This document shows, one piece after another, positions 1 through 11,166 of a stretch of DNA of 64,000 nt (position 1 is the stretch's first letter; every line of letters begins with the position of its first letter). A program made the position numbers and the translations under genes. The DNA is from Burhinus oedicnemus (lineage: Eukaryota; Chordata; Aves; Charadriiformes; Burhinidae). Below the pieces are notes generated by a model. It saw nothing but the letters and a program-made list of their open reading frames with translations, was not told the origin of the DNA and did not search any database. The stretch spans positions 1,605,216 through 1,669,215 of the forward strand of contig VFFE01007013.1 of assembly GCA_008921705.1 (NCBI GenBank), read 5' to 3'.

Positions 1-253
1 CTCATATATATATCTCTGTTGATTTGGGATACCTTATAGTAAGTTAGTGTGAATCTTGCCATCTTCGAATCTGTAATCAAGTCGCTGTTCATTTATTTAG
101 TTAAATCACTCTGCAAACTTTTAACTCAGTTAATGATTAAGTGCTGCTACAACTCAATCCCTTGATCTACCTCCAATCACAAATAAATCATATTGCTGCT
201 AAATCATAACTGTGTCTGATACTTCCATCCCGCGACAGGGTTAAACCACGACA
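1..253 (+). mobile_element. 3' part of an avian endogenous retrovirus LTR (left end outside window)
   Basis: The stretch ends in TTAAACCACGACA at 241-253, the same terminal sequence as the complete LTR further right (AAACCACGACA at 56501-56511), and CA is the canonical LTR end. A polyadenylation signal AATAAA lies at 182-187, about 65 bases before the end, as expected for R-U5. No tRNA primer-binding site of the TGG type follows at 254 and no gag-like reading frame follows, so this is a solo LTR or a truncated copy rather than the 5' end of a provirus. The target-site duplication cannot be tested because the left end lies outside the window. The class (ERVL- or ERVK-like) is inferred from the terminus only. 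Confidence 0.6.
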
Positions 254-1439
254 GTCTCCCACTTAGGAGCAAGGAATAGGTAGTGGGATCGTGTTTGACA
301 GTGTGATTGTGCCTGGCAGTGAGGGAGCACTGGTGTTTAATTGTGGGCCATGTTAGTGTCAGCTAGGTGTAGAGGGAACGAGTGTCTAATAAGTATTTGA
401 CACAGTTCATTATCAGTCATGGTAGATTAAATAACAAGACATACATTAACTCATTTAATAATTAGCTACCATCATATCAACTTGATAAAAGAGTACTATT
501 AAGTAAGTCTGACATTGTATTAATACAGTCTTTAATTTTTAACATGGAAGATTAAGATAAAACAACTGCCAAGGATCGCATTGTAACACCTTTTCCAGCT
601 ACCTTGGGGTAAACATCTTTTTGACAGCGTTAAAGCTTCCTGGGAGCAGTTAATGTTAACTCCTGTGTCTGGTATTTTTCTGAAACCTTGAGTATTTGTA
701 TTAATTGCTCCCTTGCCTCCTATTCCTTTGGGAAAGACCAAACTGGGAATGGACACCCGCAGCAGCAGAGACGGTTTCAGAGGAGGAAAGGCAAGGATGT
801 GGTGAAACCACGCAGAGCTGGGACCGTCCCATGCAGGGGAGCACGAGGAGGAAGGATGGATGAAAGACCCAGCTCAGATCTGTCACAGGTTTCCTCCGTG
901 GTGCTCAAGCTCTTCCTTCACCTCTCTTTGCATCGGTTTCTTGTCTGTGTGAAAATAGGAATATTGATTTTCTTTTTTCCATGTCGTTTTGTTTGCTGTG
1001 TCGCTGCTAGCATTGCTGTACCACGTGCAGGGTTAACCACATTTCCCGGGCTGGTTTGGGAGGCACTGAGAGCATAACAGGTGCTGTGTGTGCTGCCCCA
1101 TATGCATTTCTGTTGACCATGTGGAAAGTCCGGGTTTACGCTAACGTGACAACAAAAGCGATGTGTGGTTTGTGAGTGACTTAAGCTGGTTACGTCTAGC
1201 AGATACCGTCTTCATAGTGAAATGCTAATAGGAAGTGGGATGCAAAACAATTGCTTTGGTTACAATCATGTTTTATAAATTTGCTGTACGTATATTTTCT
1301 CTTTTATTTTGCCTCCGTTGTTGCTGGGGTTTTTTTTGTGCTAGAAGTGCTTTTTTGAGCCAGTCGGGTAGGACATACCTTCCAGCAGGACTTTTGATCC
1401 CTTGCCTTCACTTCTGGGTTTAAAAACCATGCAGGAGAA
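254..1439. other. Gene-free stretch
   Basis: I see no exon, repeat family or RNA gene. The open frames at 688-1077 (+) and 532-756 (-) show no domain motifs and overlap frames on the other strand. Base composition is mixed with short T-rich runs. Confidence 0.5.
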
Positions 1440-1800
1440 GACCTCCTGGTAGGAATCACACCCAGCAGTAGGTGGAGGCGTAGCAGCGGCCGTGCTCCAG
1501 CCGAGGCACCGGCGGGCACCCAGGGGAAAGTGGAGGTATAGTGGGGTTTCCCAGCAAGAGCTTCCCCAGCTAAAGCCGCTGTGTAATGGTGCTGGAGGGA
1601 TTTCTGCCGTAGGAGTTTGTCCGATCCTTTTTCAAACCTCTGTAAGCTTTCGGCACCCATGAGACGTGCTGCTAGGTTTGGCCAGCCACCGTACAGATGA
1701 GTATCTTTCCTATTTTCAACACACTGCCTGCTAGTTCCTTTCCATTCCCGCTTAGCTCCTGTGTTGGAATGAGTGTGAACGGTCCCCACCTGTTGATGTA
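1440..1800 (-). mobile_element. Ancient CR1-type LINE 3' tail, degenerate
   Basis: Read on the minus strand, 1600-1660 gives the run 'agcttacagaggtttgaaaa' followed by 'ggatcggacaaactcct'. This matches the familiar amniote CR1-type 3' segment encoding 'skipping into a larger block': gaggccaaaagcttagcaggattcaaaaaaggattggac and relatives. The phrase 'ggaaagga' with a 'tactgggcagtaggtgtg' type context continues weakly to about 1440. The copy is very diverged and its ends are uncertain. The identification rests on a remembered pattern and was not aligned. The minus-strand open frame at 1304-1789 falls inside this repeat and is not a gene. Confidence 0.45.
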
Positions 1801-4757
1801 CCAGCTCGTTGCCTTTGCTATGTCACTGGGCAAGTTGCTGCATATTAATGTGGTGGTTTTTGAGGGGTTTAATTTCAGTTTAAGTTCAGAAGCTAGATTT
1901 AAGTTATTTCTGGAAAAAAACAAAACAAAACAAGCCTGCTAGAAGATGAGTATTTGGTTTGCAAATAGATATTAACTAACCTGAATAACAATTTCTGCTA
2001 TTTATTGCTGTGCTGATGTGAAAAACTAAGTGGCTACGCCATAGAGGAGTTGCAGAGGTCTTTATGAAAGGGGCTTAAATACTGTTATACCAGTGCATTC
2101 CTTGTTAAATACTGCAGTAATGTCAATGGCCAATATTAACAAATAATGGTAGGCTCAGAAAAAACAGAAGTCAGCTTAAAATCGTAAGAATGAAGGGAAT
2201 ATTATCTCTCTCTGTCTTTTTAGTTCTTATTTACCTTCTGGTTTTTAAGACTGCTGTTTATGCTTGCAAAGGCTTTTCCTACACTCATATGCTGTATCAA
2301 CACTTTTTTATTATATTGAGGCCTGGGTTCCCATGATATTACTCAGCTGAAGGGACAAGGGTTTAAGAAAAGCAAATATGACAAGATACTGGATAAAATC
2401 ACAGAAGATGGAAAGCTACTGTGGCTGCTTAAAGCATCTTTTCTGGTGAAACAAGTTGGCTAGACAGTTGGGGGAGGGAACAGGTAGATTTATTCTGAAA
2501 AATCACATTAGCAGTGTTCATGCAGGAAAATGAGCTCTTGATGGGACGTGTTAATTGTTATTAATTAAACAGCTTACAGATTATATGATTAGTATTGACC
2601 CACAATATTAAAACAGTAAATTACTTATAGAATGGGCAAGACTACAATACGGGAAATTGAATAAGTTAATAAATCAAAATTAATGGGTGTCTGGAACAAT
2701 TATAGTCATTAGTGGAACTACAGTCACTTTAAATATCTAAAGGGAAGTCCATAAAAGCTAACAACGTTACTGTGGAAAGGGATTTCTTGGGATGAAACAG
2801 AGATACAGACCACACCAGCCCCCATGTTAGGTATTGACTGGGGGTGTCAAGCGGGGGTGCACCTGTGGACAGGAGAGGCATTTCTTCCCTATGGCTTTCT
2901 TAAGGCGAAACTGCTTCCGACTGTATGCAATATGCACCTCTCCACTGAAGCCAATGAAAATTAATGACTGTAAATATCTCTCAAGATCAGGCTTTGATGT
3001 GATATCCTCCCAGCGATTTACAAAAAAGAAATGACACTTAATTTAATAAGCCCAAATCCTGCTCCGCGCTCATACAGGCTTTTTAAAGTGCTCTGAAACT
3101 CAGATAATCACTGATGATCTAGAAGAAAAACCACCGCACAGGTGACAGGGGCTGCTGCTGCAACCCTGGGCTGCTAGTTGCCCACGTTGCTTTTGCTTTC
3201 TTATCAGACTGCGTCAGTACGGCCGCTTTGCTCCGGCTTAGAGCCGGGGCCTCGGTCCGTAAGCCTTCACTCCCCCTCCCTTTGAGCACAGCAACCGTCC
3301 GCCTGGAGAAACGATCATTTTCTGCACCGTGGAAACGTTTCACTGCCCATCACGGAAGGGGCCTCTCCTAGCAGGCATAATGTGGGAGAGGGCTGCGACA
3401 TGTGCGAAGCCCTTGGCTACAGCTGGAAGACAAGCCCTGGGAGCTCAGGTGCCTGCCCACAGTTGGCATCTGGGGATGTCTGTGCAGGTCGTGTCATCTC
3501 CCACACAAAACAAGTGTGTACATCGGCAAGCTGGCTCCTGCAAACCTCCCTTTTGGAAGCACACTCACAGTTACTCTTTGAATCGAACATCACGATGGCA
3601 GGGCGTGTTCCCCAGCCCTTCTCGCCAAAGCCTAACACAGAAGGGAAGGAGCCCTGCTAAGTTCAACAGTGAAGCCTCCGGCAACTTGAGTGGAACAACA
3701 CTTGGTCTCAAACTATGAAATCTCACGTATGCCTGTGAGGTTTCCACCTATGGAAGGGAGAAGGGCTTGGACTTGTGGGATGAACTATTTCCACTGCTAA
3801 GGACACAAGACTTTGTGTTCAAAGATGATCTTCTCGCTCTTCAACATGAAGCTGCGGGTCCTGGTCACCTCTGGAAACCATGGCCACTGGCTTCTGACGT
3901 GCGGGGACACATAGACACTTACATGGGGCTACTTTTGAGAAGAGAGAGGGACAGGAACATGCTCTGAACCCATGACAGGGCAAAGAAGGTAGCATACTAT
4001 GGATCTGATCTCCCTTGTGTTAGCTTATGTGAAGCCTTAACACCCAGTCACCAGGAAACTGAAGATCTCCAGCCATTTTGTATCCAGAAGCAAAGTTGTA
4101 CTCTGTTACTGAGGCAGATTTAATCAACAGGAACCAGTGCTTGAGGGCAGTAAGAGATAAGCAGAAAAATTAGTTCCAAAGTTATTGTAATTAAAAACAT
4201 CTGGGTGATGTCACTGCCTAAAAGGCCATTTTCATGAAGAGTTTGCGAGCACTCCTAAAATCCTCGTACTAATTGGCAAGAGCAAGCCTTTGCATTGCAT
4301 GCCACACTTTTTTTCTATGTGCGTGTATGCGTCTGTGCAATATTTATGGGTTTGAATATTCCCACAAATACTGTTTCCCTTTTTTCAATGTTGGAAAACC
4401 AGTATCACTTAGGAATTTACAAGGACAAATCGATGGCCAGACTCCTCAGCAGATGGAAATGTTTAACAAATTTCTATATCCGCTGGAGAGACTTATCACA
4501 GATGTATCTTACTGAGAGACTTCAGCCAAGTCTTTATTTGTACACGAGGAAATGTTCTTTTTTATATGCGACTTTTCTTTTCATTGACACCGAGCAGAAG
4601 CAAAGAAGCTGTACCTCCCATCCCCGTCCCCAGCACAGCAGAGCTGGCTCTGATGAACTCAATTCAGATGGAAAACGGGCAGAGTTCAGCTTTCCTTCCT
4701 GGGATGTACGGCAAGACTTTCAACTTCAGTACCCTTCAACCGGAGAATATGCTCTTC
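1801..4757. other. Gene-free stretch
   Basis: No gene is supported. Around 2940-3110 the wording (an 'actgaagccaatgaaaatta' block followed by 'cccaaatcctgctc') resembles very old amniote repeats that contain 'tgaagtcaatgg', but it is too short to classify. The open frames at 3329-3718 and 4295-4774 are overlapped by others and carry no motif. Confidence 0.4.
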
Positions 4758-4816
4758 ACCTTATTATTAAATAATTAAATATTATTATTAAATTATTAAA
4801 TATTATTATTAAATAA
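4758..4816. repeat. AT-rich low-complexity tract (TTATTAAA-type units)
   Basis: An irregular array of attattaaat and attattatt units fills this stretch. A smaller cousin lies at about 5392-5425. These are simple AT-rich sequences with no sign of function. Confidence 0.85.
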
Positions 4817-7800
4817 GATGAAGACAAATGGACTACCTCGGGCCTAACGCTGGAGTGGAAGTGAGTTTTCCAGTGGAGGGTTGAGCCAGGCACTGGGCAT
4901 GGGAAAGGACGTTGAGCCAGTGCTGATGAGAACTGGGCGCCGCTCTGCTTTTCTCCGGGACGAGAAAGAAAGGGGTGGCCAAACTCTGCGTCCTGCCTGC
5001 CTCTGCCCTGCATCCAAATCCCCGTCTGTGATCCTGAGGGGATGAATGTAACGTGGTCTTCTACATTTCTTGCTTTGTGGCTTTATTCCTCACCTCTGCC
5101 CGCGTCTTCAGGTGGTACCAAAAATCCCTTCTGCGTGTCCTTGGGTGAGAGGTGCAGACGGGGTGGGGATGCTCTCGTCAAGCCACAGCGGTGCACGGGG
5201 AGCGTGGCTTACTGCAGGCAGTTGCCCACACTGCCTTTGCAGGGACGGGCAGCTTAGGGACGTGTCGAAGACTTCCCCACCAGAGAAACTGGCCAGAGCA
5301 GGCATAGCCCCAGGATGTTTTCCATTTCTGAAGGTCAGTAAGACTTTCTGATGAGGAAGGACTAATACCTGTAATGGCCCAAAGGGCTTTTTAAATTATT
5401 ATTATTTATTATTAAATTTAATTGACAGCTGGACCGTGATATTTACTGTTTGTAGGACTTGCACTGCCGCCGCCAACAACTGAACTTCACAGTTTATTGG
5501 TTTGTTTTACAGTCTGAGTGAGACTCATCCTCATTAACATTAATGTAAGACTGTCACATAATAGAGAGCTCAGGCCTTTTTCGGATGCTCTCCTTGTTAT
5601 TTTTGGGGATTCAGCATAGGGGAATCGATGGTTCGATGCAAAACTTGCTGCCGCTACAAGGACTGGTATGAGAGGGGGCAGCAAAGGTCACTGTGAGTTA
5701 CTGCAAGACATGCTGTACAGTAAAATATCATCAACATCCCCATTAATGGACTGCTGCAGGAAATTTTAACTGCACTAAAATTAACCTGGGCTATTGTTTA
5801 AGCATTTTATCAGCCTGATCTAATCTGCTTTTCCAGGTGTTTATAACATAACTGTAGCTGTGGTATGTATGCACGCTACGAAACTCTCTGAATCTCCGCT
5901 AAGATGTTATGCTAGAGATTGAGTTTTCTCTGTGTAAACACCTCTCTGGAGCAGAGAGGGCTTGCCTTGTCTTTGCTGTACAAAAGAGTATACGGGCTTT
6001 TTTTTTAGGGTGAGGCCACTGTAATACATCCCAAGCTTGTTGCAACTGACTTTATGGTTGCCTGCAATGGAGAACCTCATCCCTGTAGCCCCTCGCTCTC
6101 AGGAGCAGCCTCTAAGACGCGGTGCTGCGTGCATCGGGGATGGTCCGGCTGGCAGAGGTGCGGAGCTGCGGCTGCCCCAGGCCCCGGCGGGATCTTCTGC
6201 AGCTCTGAAACAAGCCCAGGGGCTGAGCACGCCACAGCCCACCCCTGAAAAAAATAGCAGCCCCTCCATAGATGTTTTTAAACAAAAGGCAAGGAAAGAG
6301 CCGCATTCTCTGACCTCTTTGCTGCAATGTGCTCACCATATTGTTTCTCCCGGCCCAAAGGAGGTTGCGTTTTATAAAAAGTACACAAATAGCTCTCCCA
6401 GTAGCCAGGACTATTTTGAAGACACTTTTTTTTTTTTTTCCCCAGGCACACAGCATCTTGAAAATATTTTAAGTTTTTGCTAAATAGAAAATAGGTTTTC
6501 TTAAAGAGCTCTGCATTGTAGGAGTATGCACAGAGGGAAACCTTGCCAGGCATTAAAAATACCCAACTGAACAACTTCAGTTTGTATCAAAGTGTGTCAT
6601 CAATACCACGAAAGCAACGGACTGCGTTTGGGCGAGGTCAGACACGCTGCCTTTCAACCGGGCTTCAAGACAAGCCACGTGGAGGCGAAGTCCACCTACG
6701 CAAACCCTTAAAAGGAAAGAAATGGCCAGTCGGAGGGAGGCATGTTGCCAGCCCTGCTGCCTGGTCCTGCTCTTCCTTCCCTTGCAGCCCCTAAAAGCCT
6801 CCTCTGCGGAGGGGGTGAGGGTGTCCTGCCGGCAACGCCGCCTGGCCGGGAGGGAGCAGCGTTGTTGTCTGCCCTGCCCTCCCGGAGCTAATTCCCACCG
6901 CAGGTCCCCGGGCTGACCGCAATGCATCCCAAAAAACTGAGGAGGCCAAAGGATGACCTTAGGTTGGGGAGGGGGGAGCGAAGCTCGTCCGGTCCGGCTG
7001 CGTTTGCTGCTTCGCTCCCTCCCACGGCAGCGGTGGATGAGAGGCAAAGGCGCCTAACTTTTGTCCGGCTCCAAAGCCTTGTAAAACATAATAGACCAGA
7101 TCAAAGGCCTCAGCAGCTTAATAGCTGCTTCCCTCCTTCCCTCCTAGGTTTTTGCTAAGGCAGTACTGGGAGTGCAAACCTGAACCAACACGTTGAGGGT
7201 AAAAATCACGTGTTTTCACGGGGAATCACGTTTGTGCTTCAACAACTGGGAGAAAAAAGCCTGAGACCAACAATTTGCTGAGCGCAACAGCGTGCTAGTT
7301 AATAGGCATGTACAAACCTGAGGAAATGGCTTCTCCTGCAGCCGTGCGCTTGGCTGGAAGCGGGAAGGGGAGGTGGTGAGGCTTTTGCTGCCCTTTGCAT
7401 CGCTCATCGGCCTCAACCCCCCCAGCTTTGGTGGTGCAAACTGGTGATACCAGCTCTGGTGGCATCTGGGATCCGCCACGTCTAACAGCAAAGCGTCACG
7501 GGGGCTGGTGGCGGTGCACCGGAGGAAGAAGAGACAAAACCACACGTTCTTGTCACCGGGATTCACAAGGAGTGTCTGTGCTGGGTCGTGGGAGGCAGGG
7601 GATCTCTAACAGGCATACCGCTTGATGAAGTGCTGTCGTTACCGCACAGCACGGCTCCCGGGAGCGACGCCTACCTCATGCCTTACCGTTTTCCCCACTC
7701 CCACGCTCCGTAGAGTTATTTCTGAATAAACCAGCCCATTTACCAGTGAGGGGGGTGTCAATTGCCAAGCAGCTTGTTGATCATACCAGCTGATGCAGAC

Positions 7801-10800
7801 ACTGTTGAAAATTTAAAGTTTTAAACTTTGAAATGTCACCAGTATTTCCAGTTTTCTTGTCAGGCTGAGCTGCATTGGAAACAATGAGTGAAACTCTTAA
7901 AAATTACCCGATTCTCACTGAAAATAAAGGCATGGGGTGGCTTAGTCCTTATCACCTGCAGTGCAAGGTGACAAATCACTGTCAGACGAATGAGGTCAGG
8001 ATTTACCCAAAGACTTGCTCTATATATGTGAATATGGTGTGATGCTTCCCATGAATATTCATTCCCATTTTAAAAGTGACTTTACATCGGCCATCCTGGG
8101 GTAGTTGATGTCTCTGGAGAAGATTACCTGCTTATGGATCCTGGCTAATTTGTTGGCCTCAAATTTTCTAAAAGCAAAGTTCCCTTGCAGCGAGCTTTGC
8201 GAGTGAGCCATTTTTTTTGACAGAGATGGGACCAGTGAACAGTGCCTGGACTGCCCGTAGGGTAAAAAGCAGGGGAGGATCCCATTGATTGCAATAGCCC
8301 TTGGCTGTTTTGGCAATGTTGGTCCTGACTTTGGTCCTCGGAAGCACAGTTGGGGTAAACGCTGAGGTCACTGCTGTGATCACATGCCTTCCCCTTATAG
8401 CCTCCCCCTGCCAACATACCTATATACGCATACCCACGTATATATCACCATGAGTGCAAGCTCTGGCAGAGTGCAGGTAGTTTTGGAGGTACCATTTCGT
8501 AGGCTGGGTCTGCAGGGAAGATTCACACAAGGCCAAGGGCTGTGAGCAAGATGTATGAAGCTCCTCCAAAAATTGGCTTTGCCAGAAGCATCTCACCACC
8601 AGGTATTGACCCATCGTGGCCACAAAAGACGCCACCTTCAACAAAAAGACACCACCTATACAAAGGACACCTCCGTGGGAACCTGGTCAACTTTGTGCCC
8701 CTACAGCTTGCAACGGGGTCAGTGGGAAGGGGATGGTGATGTCCTGGTGGTGCTGGTGCGTCAGTGTGAGAATGCCTCGTGCCCCACATCGCCCCATGGG
8801 GTCCCCTCCCTCAGCCTGGCATGGTGCAAGAGCGAGCCTCCCAAAAGCTGTGGGCTGTGGGGCAGGCTTTTTACCATGTTCACGAAGGGAACCGAGGGCA
8901 AGCCAAATTATGGCTGCTACTGTCTTTCTGAATTTGGAAGAAAATTGTCTTGGTATCAGGTGTTTTATAGCAAGCCTCAAACATCCTCTGATTTTTTTCA
9001 AATTTCATGCAACAAAGCTTTTTTTTCCGAATACGGACATCAGAGTTTAGAATGACAACAGTGCCGGGTCAGGGCTCTGTCCAAATATTGTGCTCAAGCT
9101 GAGTAATATCCCTTGGATAGGCAGAGGTTTTGCTCCTGATATCCAGGAGCGTTGCACAAATGGGAGCACATGACACAGACGAAACAGCTGCCTCCAGAGG
9201 AGGATGGTTGCCAGCATGCAGATGCCCAGGTCCAGCCTGCACGTGCTGTAGGAAAGGCATCTCCATCACTCCAGAAAAGCCGGAGATCTTTAAAAGCTAG
9301 AGGCACTGACCATCCTCTGGAGGCCCCACCTGGCTCCCCTCCCTGCTCCCCCCAGCTGCCTGGCAAGCGGTGACAGCTCTGACAGCTGCCAGGAATACGT
9401 TGGGTCCAAACATTTCCAAGCTGCTGTTTAGATCGTTAAGAGCCTGTTTGCATTAGGACAGGGAAAAAGGGGCCACGCAGCAAACAGAAGAGCTCCCACA
9501 AAGCTTCCAGTTCTCTCTCCAGCTTGGCTGCAGGTGGACTGGTTACAGAAATCGCCTCCAATGGTTTATGAGGCGCCTTCAGGAGTCAGAACTGATGAGC
9601 TATTTCTTCTTCCAGCTCCTTCTAAGGGGAAGCTCATCAGAGAGGCCTGAGCCCACTCCCAGCTAATGCCACCGCAAAACAGCTATCCCACCCACCCTTC
9701 CTATATGTTATGTGTAGGGACTCTGCACACTGGGGCGACCTGCCCCGAACGGGCTCTTGTGCCAGCCCTTCGCACCCTCCTGCGTTGCGCTCGGTGCCAG
9801 CGAAAGCCGAAAAGCCGGTCCCACCTGCCTGCAGTTTTCCCGTCGCAGCCTGTCACTGGGTGCTGCGAGGCGGCTGTTCCCGGGGCCGGTCCCTGCGCTG
9901 TGGCCGCTGCTCCCGCTCCCTCCCTGAGGTCCACGGCGGGGAAAGGCGGCTGGAGAGAGGGGAGGCTGAATTGCTGGGACTGTCATTGTGCATTTGGGGA
10001 GAGAAATGGGTTGCTTCAGTGAGAACGCTGTTATTGACCAGCTTGTTCTAGGTTTTTGCTGCTTTGGCTTGTTCCTATAGAGCGTGCCTATACACAACCC
10101 AGTCAACTAGGACAAAATGCAGCACAGCTTACTAGCAACAGGCACATGCCTCTAGAAATGACACCTTATTCCCTTGCTCATGGGGTCGGGGCAGGGACCG
10201 GCCGCAGCCCCACGTGTTGGACCACGGGTGATTAAAAGCGTGGGGCAGCCCCTGCTCAGGTGCCTGGGAGACAAAAGGGGTCTGCGGGAACTGCCAGCCC
10301 CAGGAGCATCTCTCCTTGGCCCTTAGCCCGGCCCCGGGCTGCAGCGAGCCCAAGCGTGGGACCCAGGGGGGAGGATACGTGGAGAGGCACCCCAGGACCC
10401 CCCTGCTGATGCCTTTTTCTTGGGCTATCACTGTAGGGTGGTTATTCAGGTTGCAATTTTCTTTTGATGTTTACAGCATTAATAAAGAACATTTTGCAGG
10501 GCTCAGCTTTTAAAAGAAAACCAAAGCAACTTTGCAGGGTGTTGCCAGCCCTACCCACTCAACTACTTTCAGCTTTAAAAGACCTTATCAAGTTGAACAC
10601 AACTGACAGGTCATATTTCGAGGAAGTGAGCCAAAAATGTTTTCAGTATTTAGTTGGGTAAATTCAAGCGTTGAGCAGTTTAACCCCCAAAACACCCTCC
10701 TCACCCGCTCCCTGCACGCGTTTTAAAATCGGTTTTGTAAAGGACAGAACGTAGCTTGGCTGTTTGTGCACTGAAACGTGAGTAAACCGCTGTGTTTTCC

Positions 10801-11086
10801 ACAGCGTTATAAATAGACAGAAGATCATTTGGTAAAAGGTAACCAGGGGGAGAGGGGAAGAAAACCCCCGAAGGTGATTTCCATCAGTGTTTCCAGGCTC
10901 CGCTTCCACTGTTGTGCAATTAAGTCCAATTCAGTTGATACATTGGTTATCCGAAATGGAAAGACAGAAGGTTTATATTGCTTTCCATTATTATGGGTAT
11001 GATGAAAGTACCACAGGCCCCCATCCCCGATAGAGACCTCTATTGTTTGAGACACAAAGCTGAGTAATAAACATAGTCCCCAGGGG
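4817..11086. other. Gene-free stretch with GC-rich pockets
   Basis: About 6040-7060 is GC-rich with scattered CpG and carries several overlapping open frames on both strands (for example 6037-6483 + and 6577-7047 -). None shows a domain, and long frames are expected by chance in GC-rich DNA. The 166-codon frame at 8555-9055 (+) is the longest here and has no recognisable motif, signal peptide or compositional pattern. About 9700-9970 is a second GC/CpG-rich pocket, weaker than the island at 34 kb. Confidence 0.4.
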
Positions 11087-11166
11087 AGATTCTCAGCTGG
11101 CGTAAATTATCACAGCAATTAATGTGCTATTTTGTAAGTATGACAATTTACACCAGATGATAATCT
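11087..11166. repeat. 80-bp palindromic ancient element
   Basis: The left arm AGATTCTCAGCTGGCGTAAA begins at 11087. The reverse complement of the right end (11166 backwards) reads AGATTATCATCTGGTGTAAA. The arms therefore pair over about 22 bases with few mismatches around a short centre. Such short palindromes with long imperfect inverted arms look like non-autonomous DNA-transposon relics. The wording is of a type common in amniote genomes; the family name is unknown to me. Confidence 0.6.

Noticed and set aside
6037..7060. GC-rich pocket with several 100-150 codon frames on both strands
   Set aside because: No motif is present, frames overlap in all phases, and CpG density is much lower than in the island at 34 kb.
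8555..9055. 166-codon plus-strand open frame
   Set aside because: It has no domain, signal peptide or repeat pattern, is overlapped by long frames on both strands, and lies in GC-moderate DNA where such frames arise by chance.
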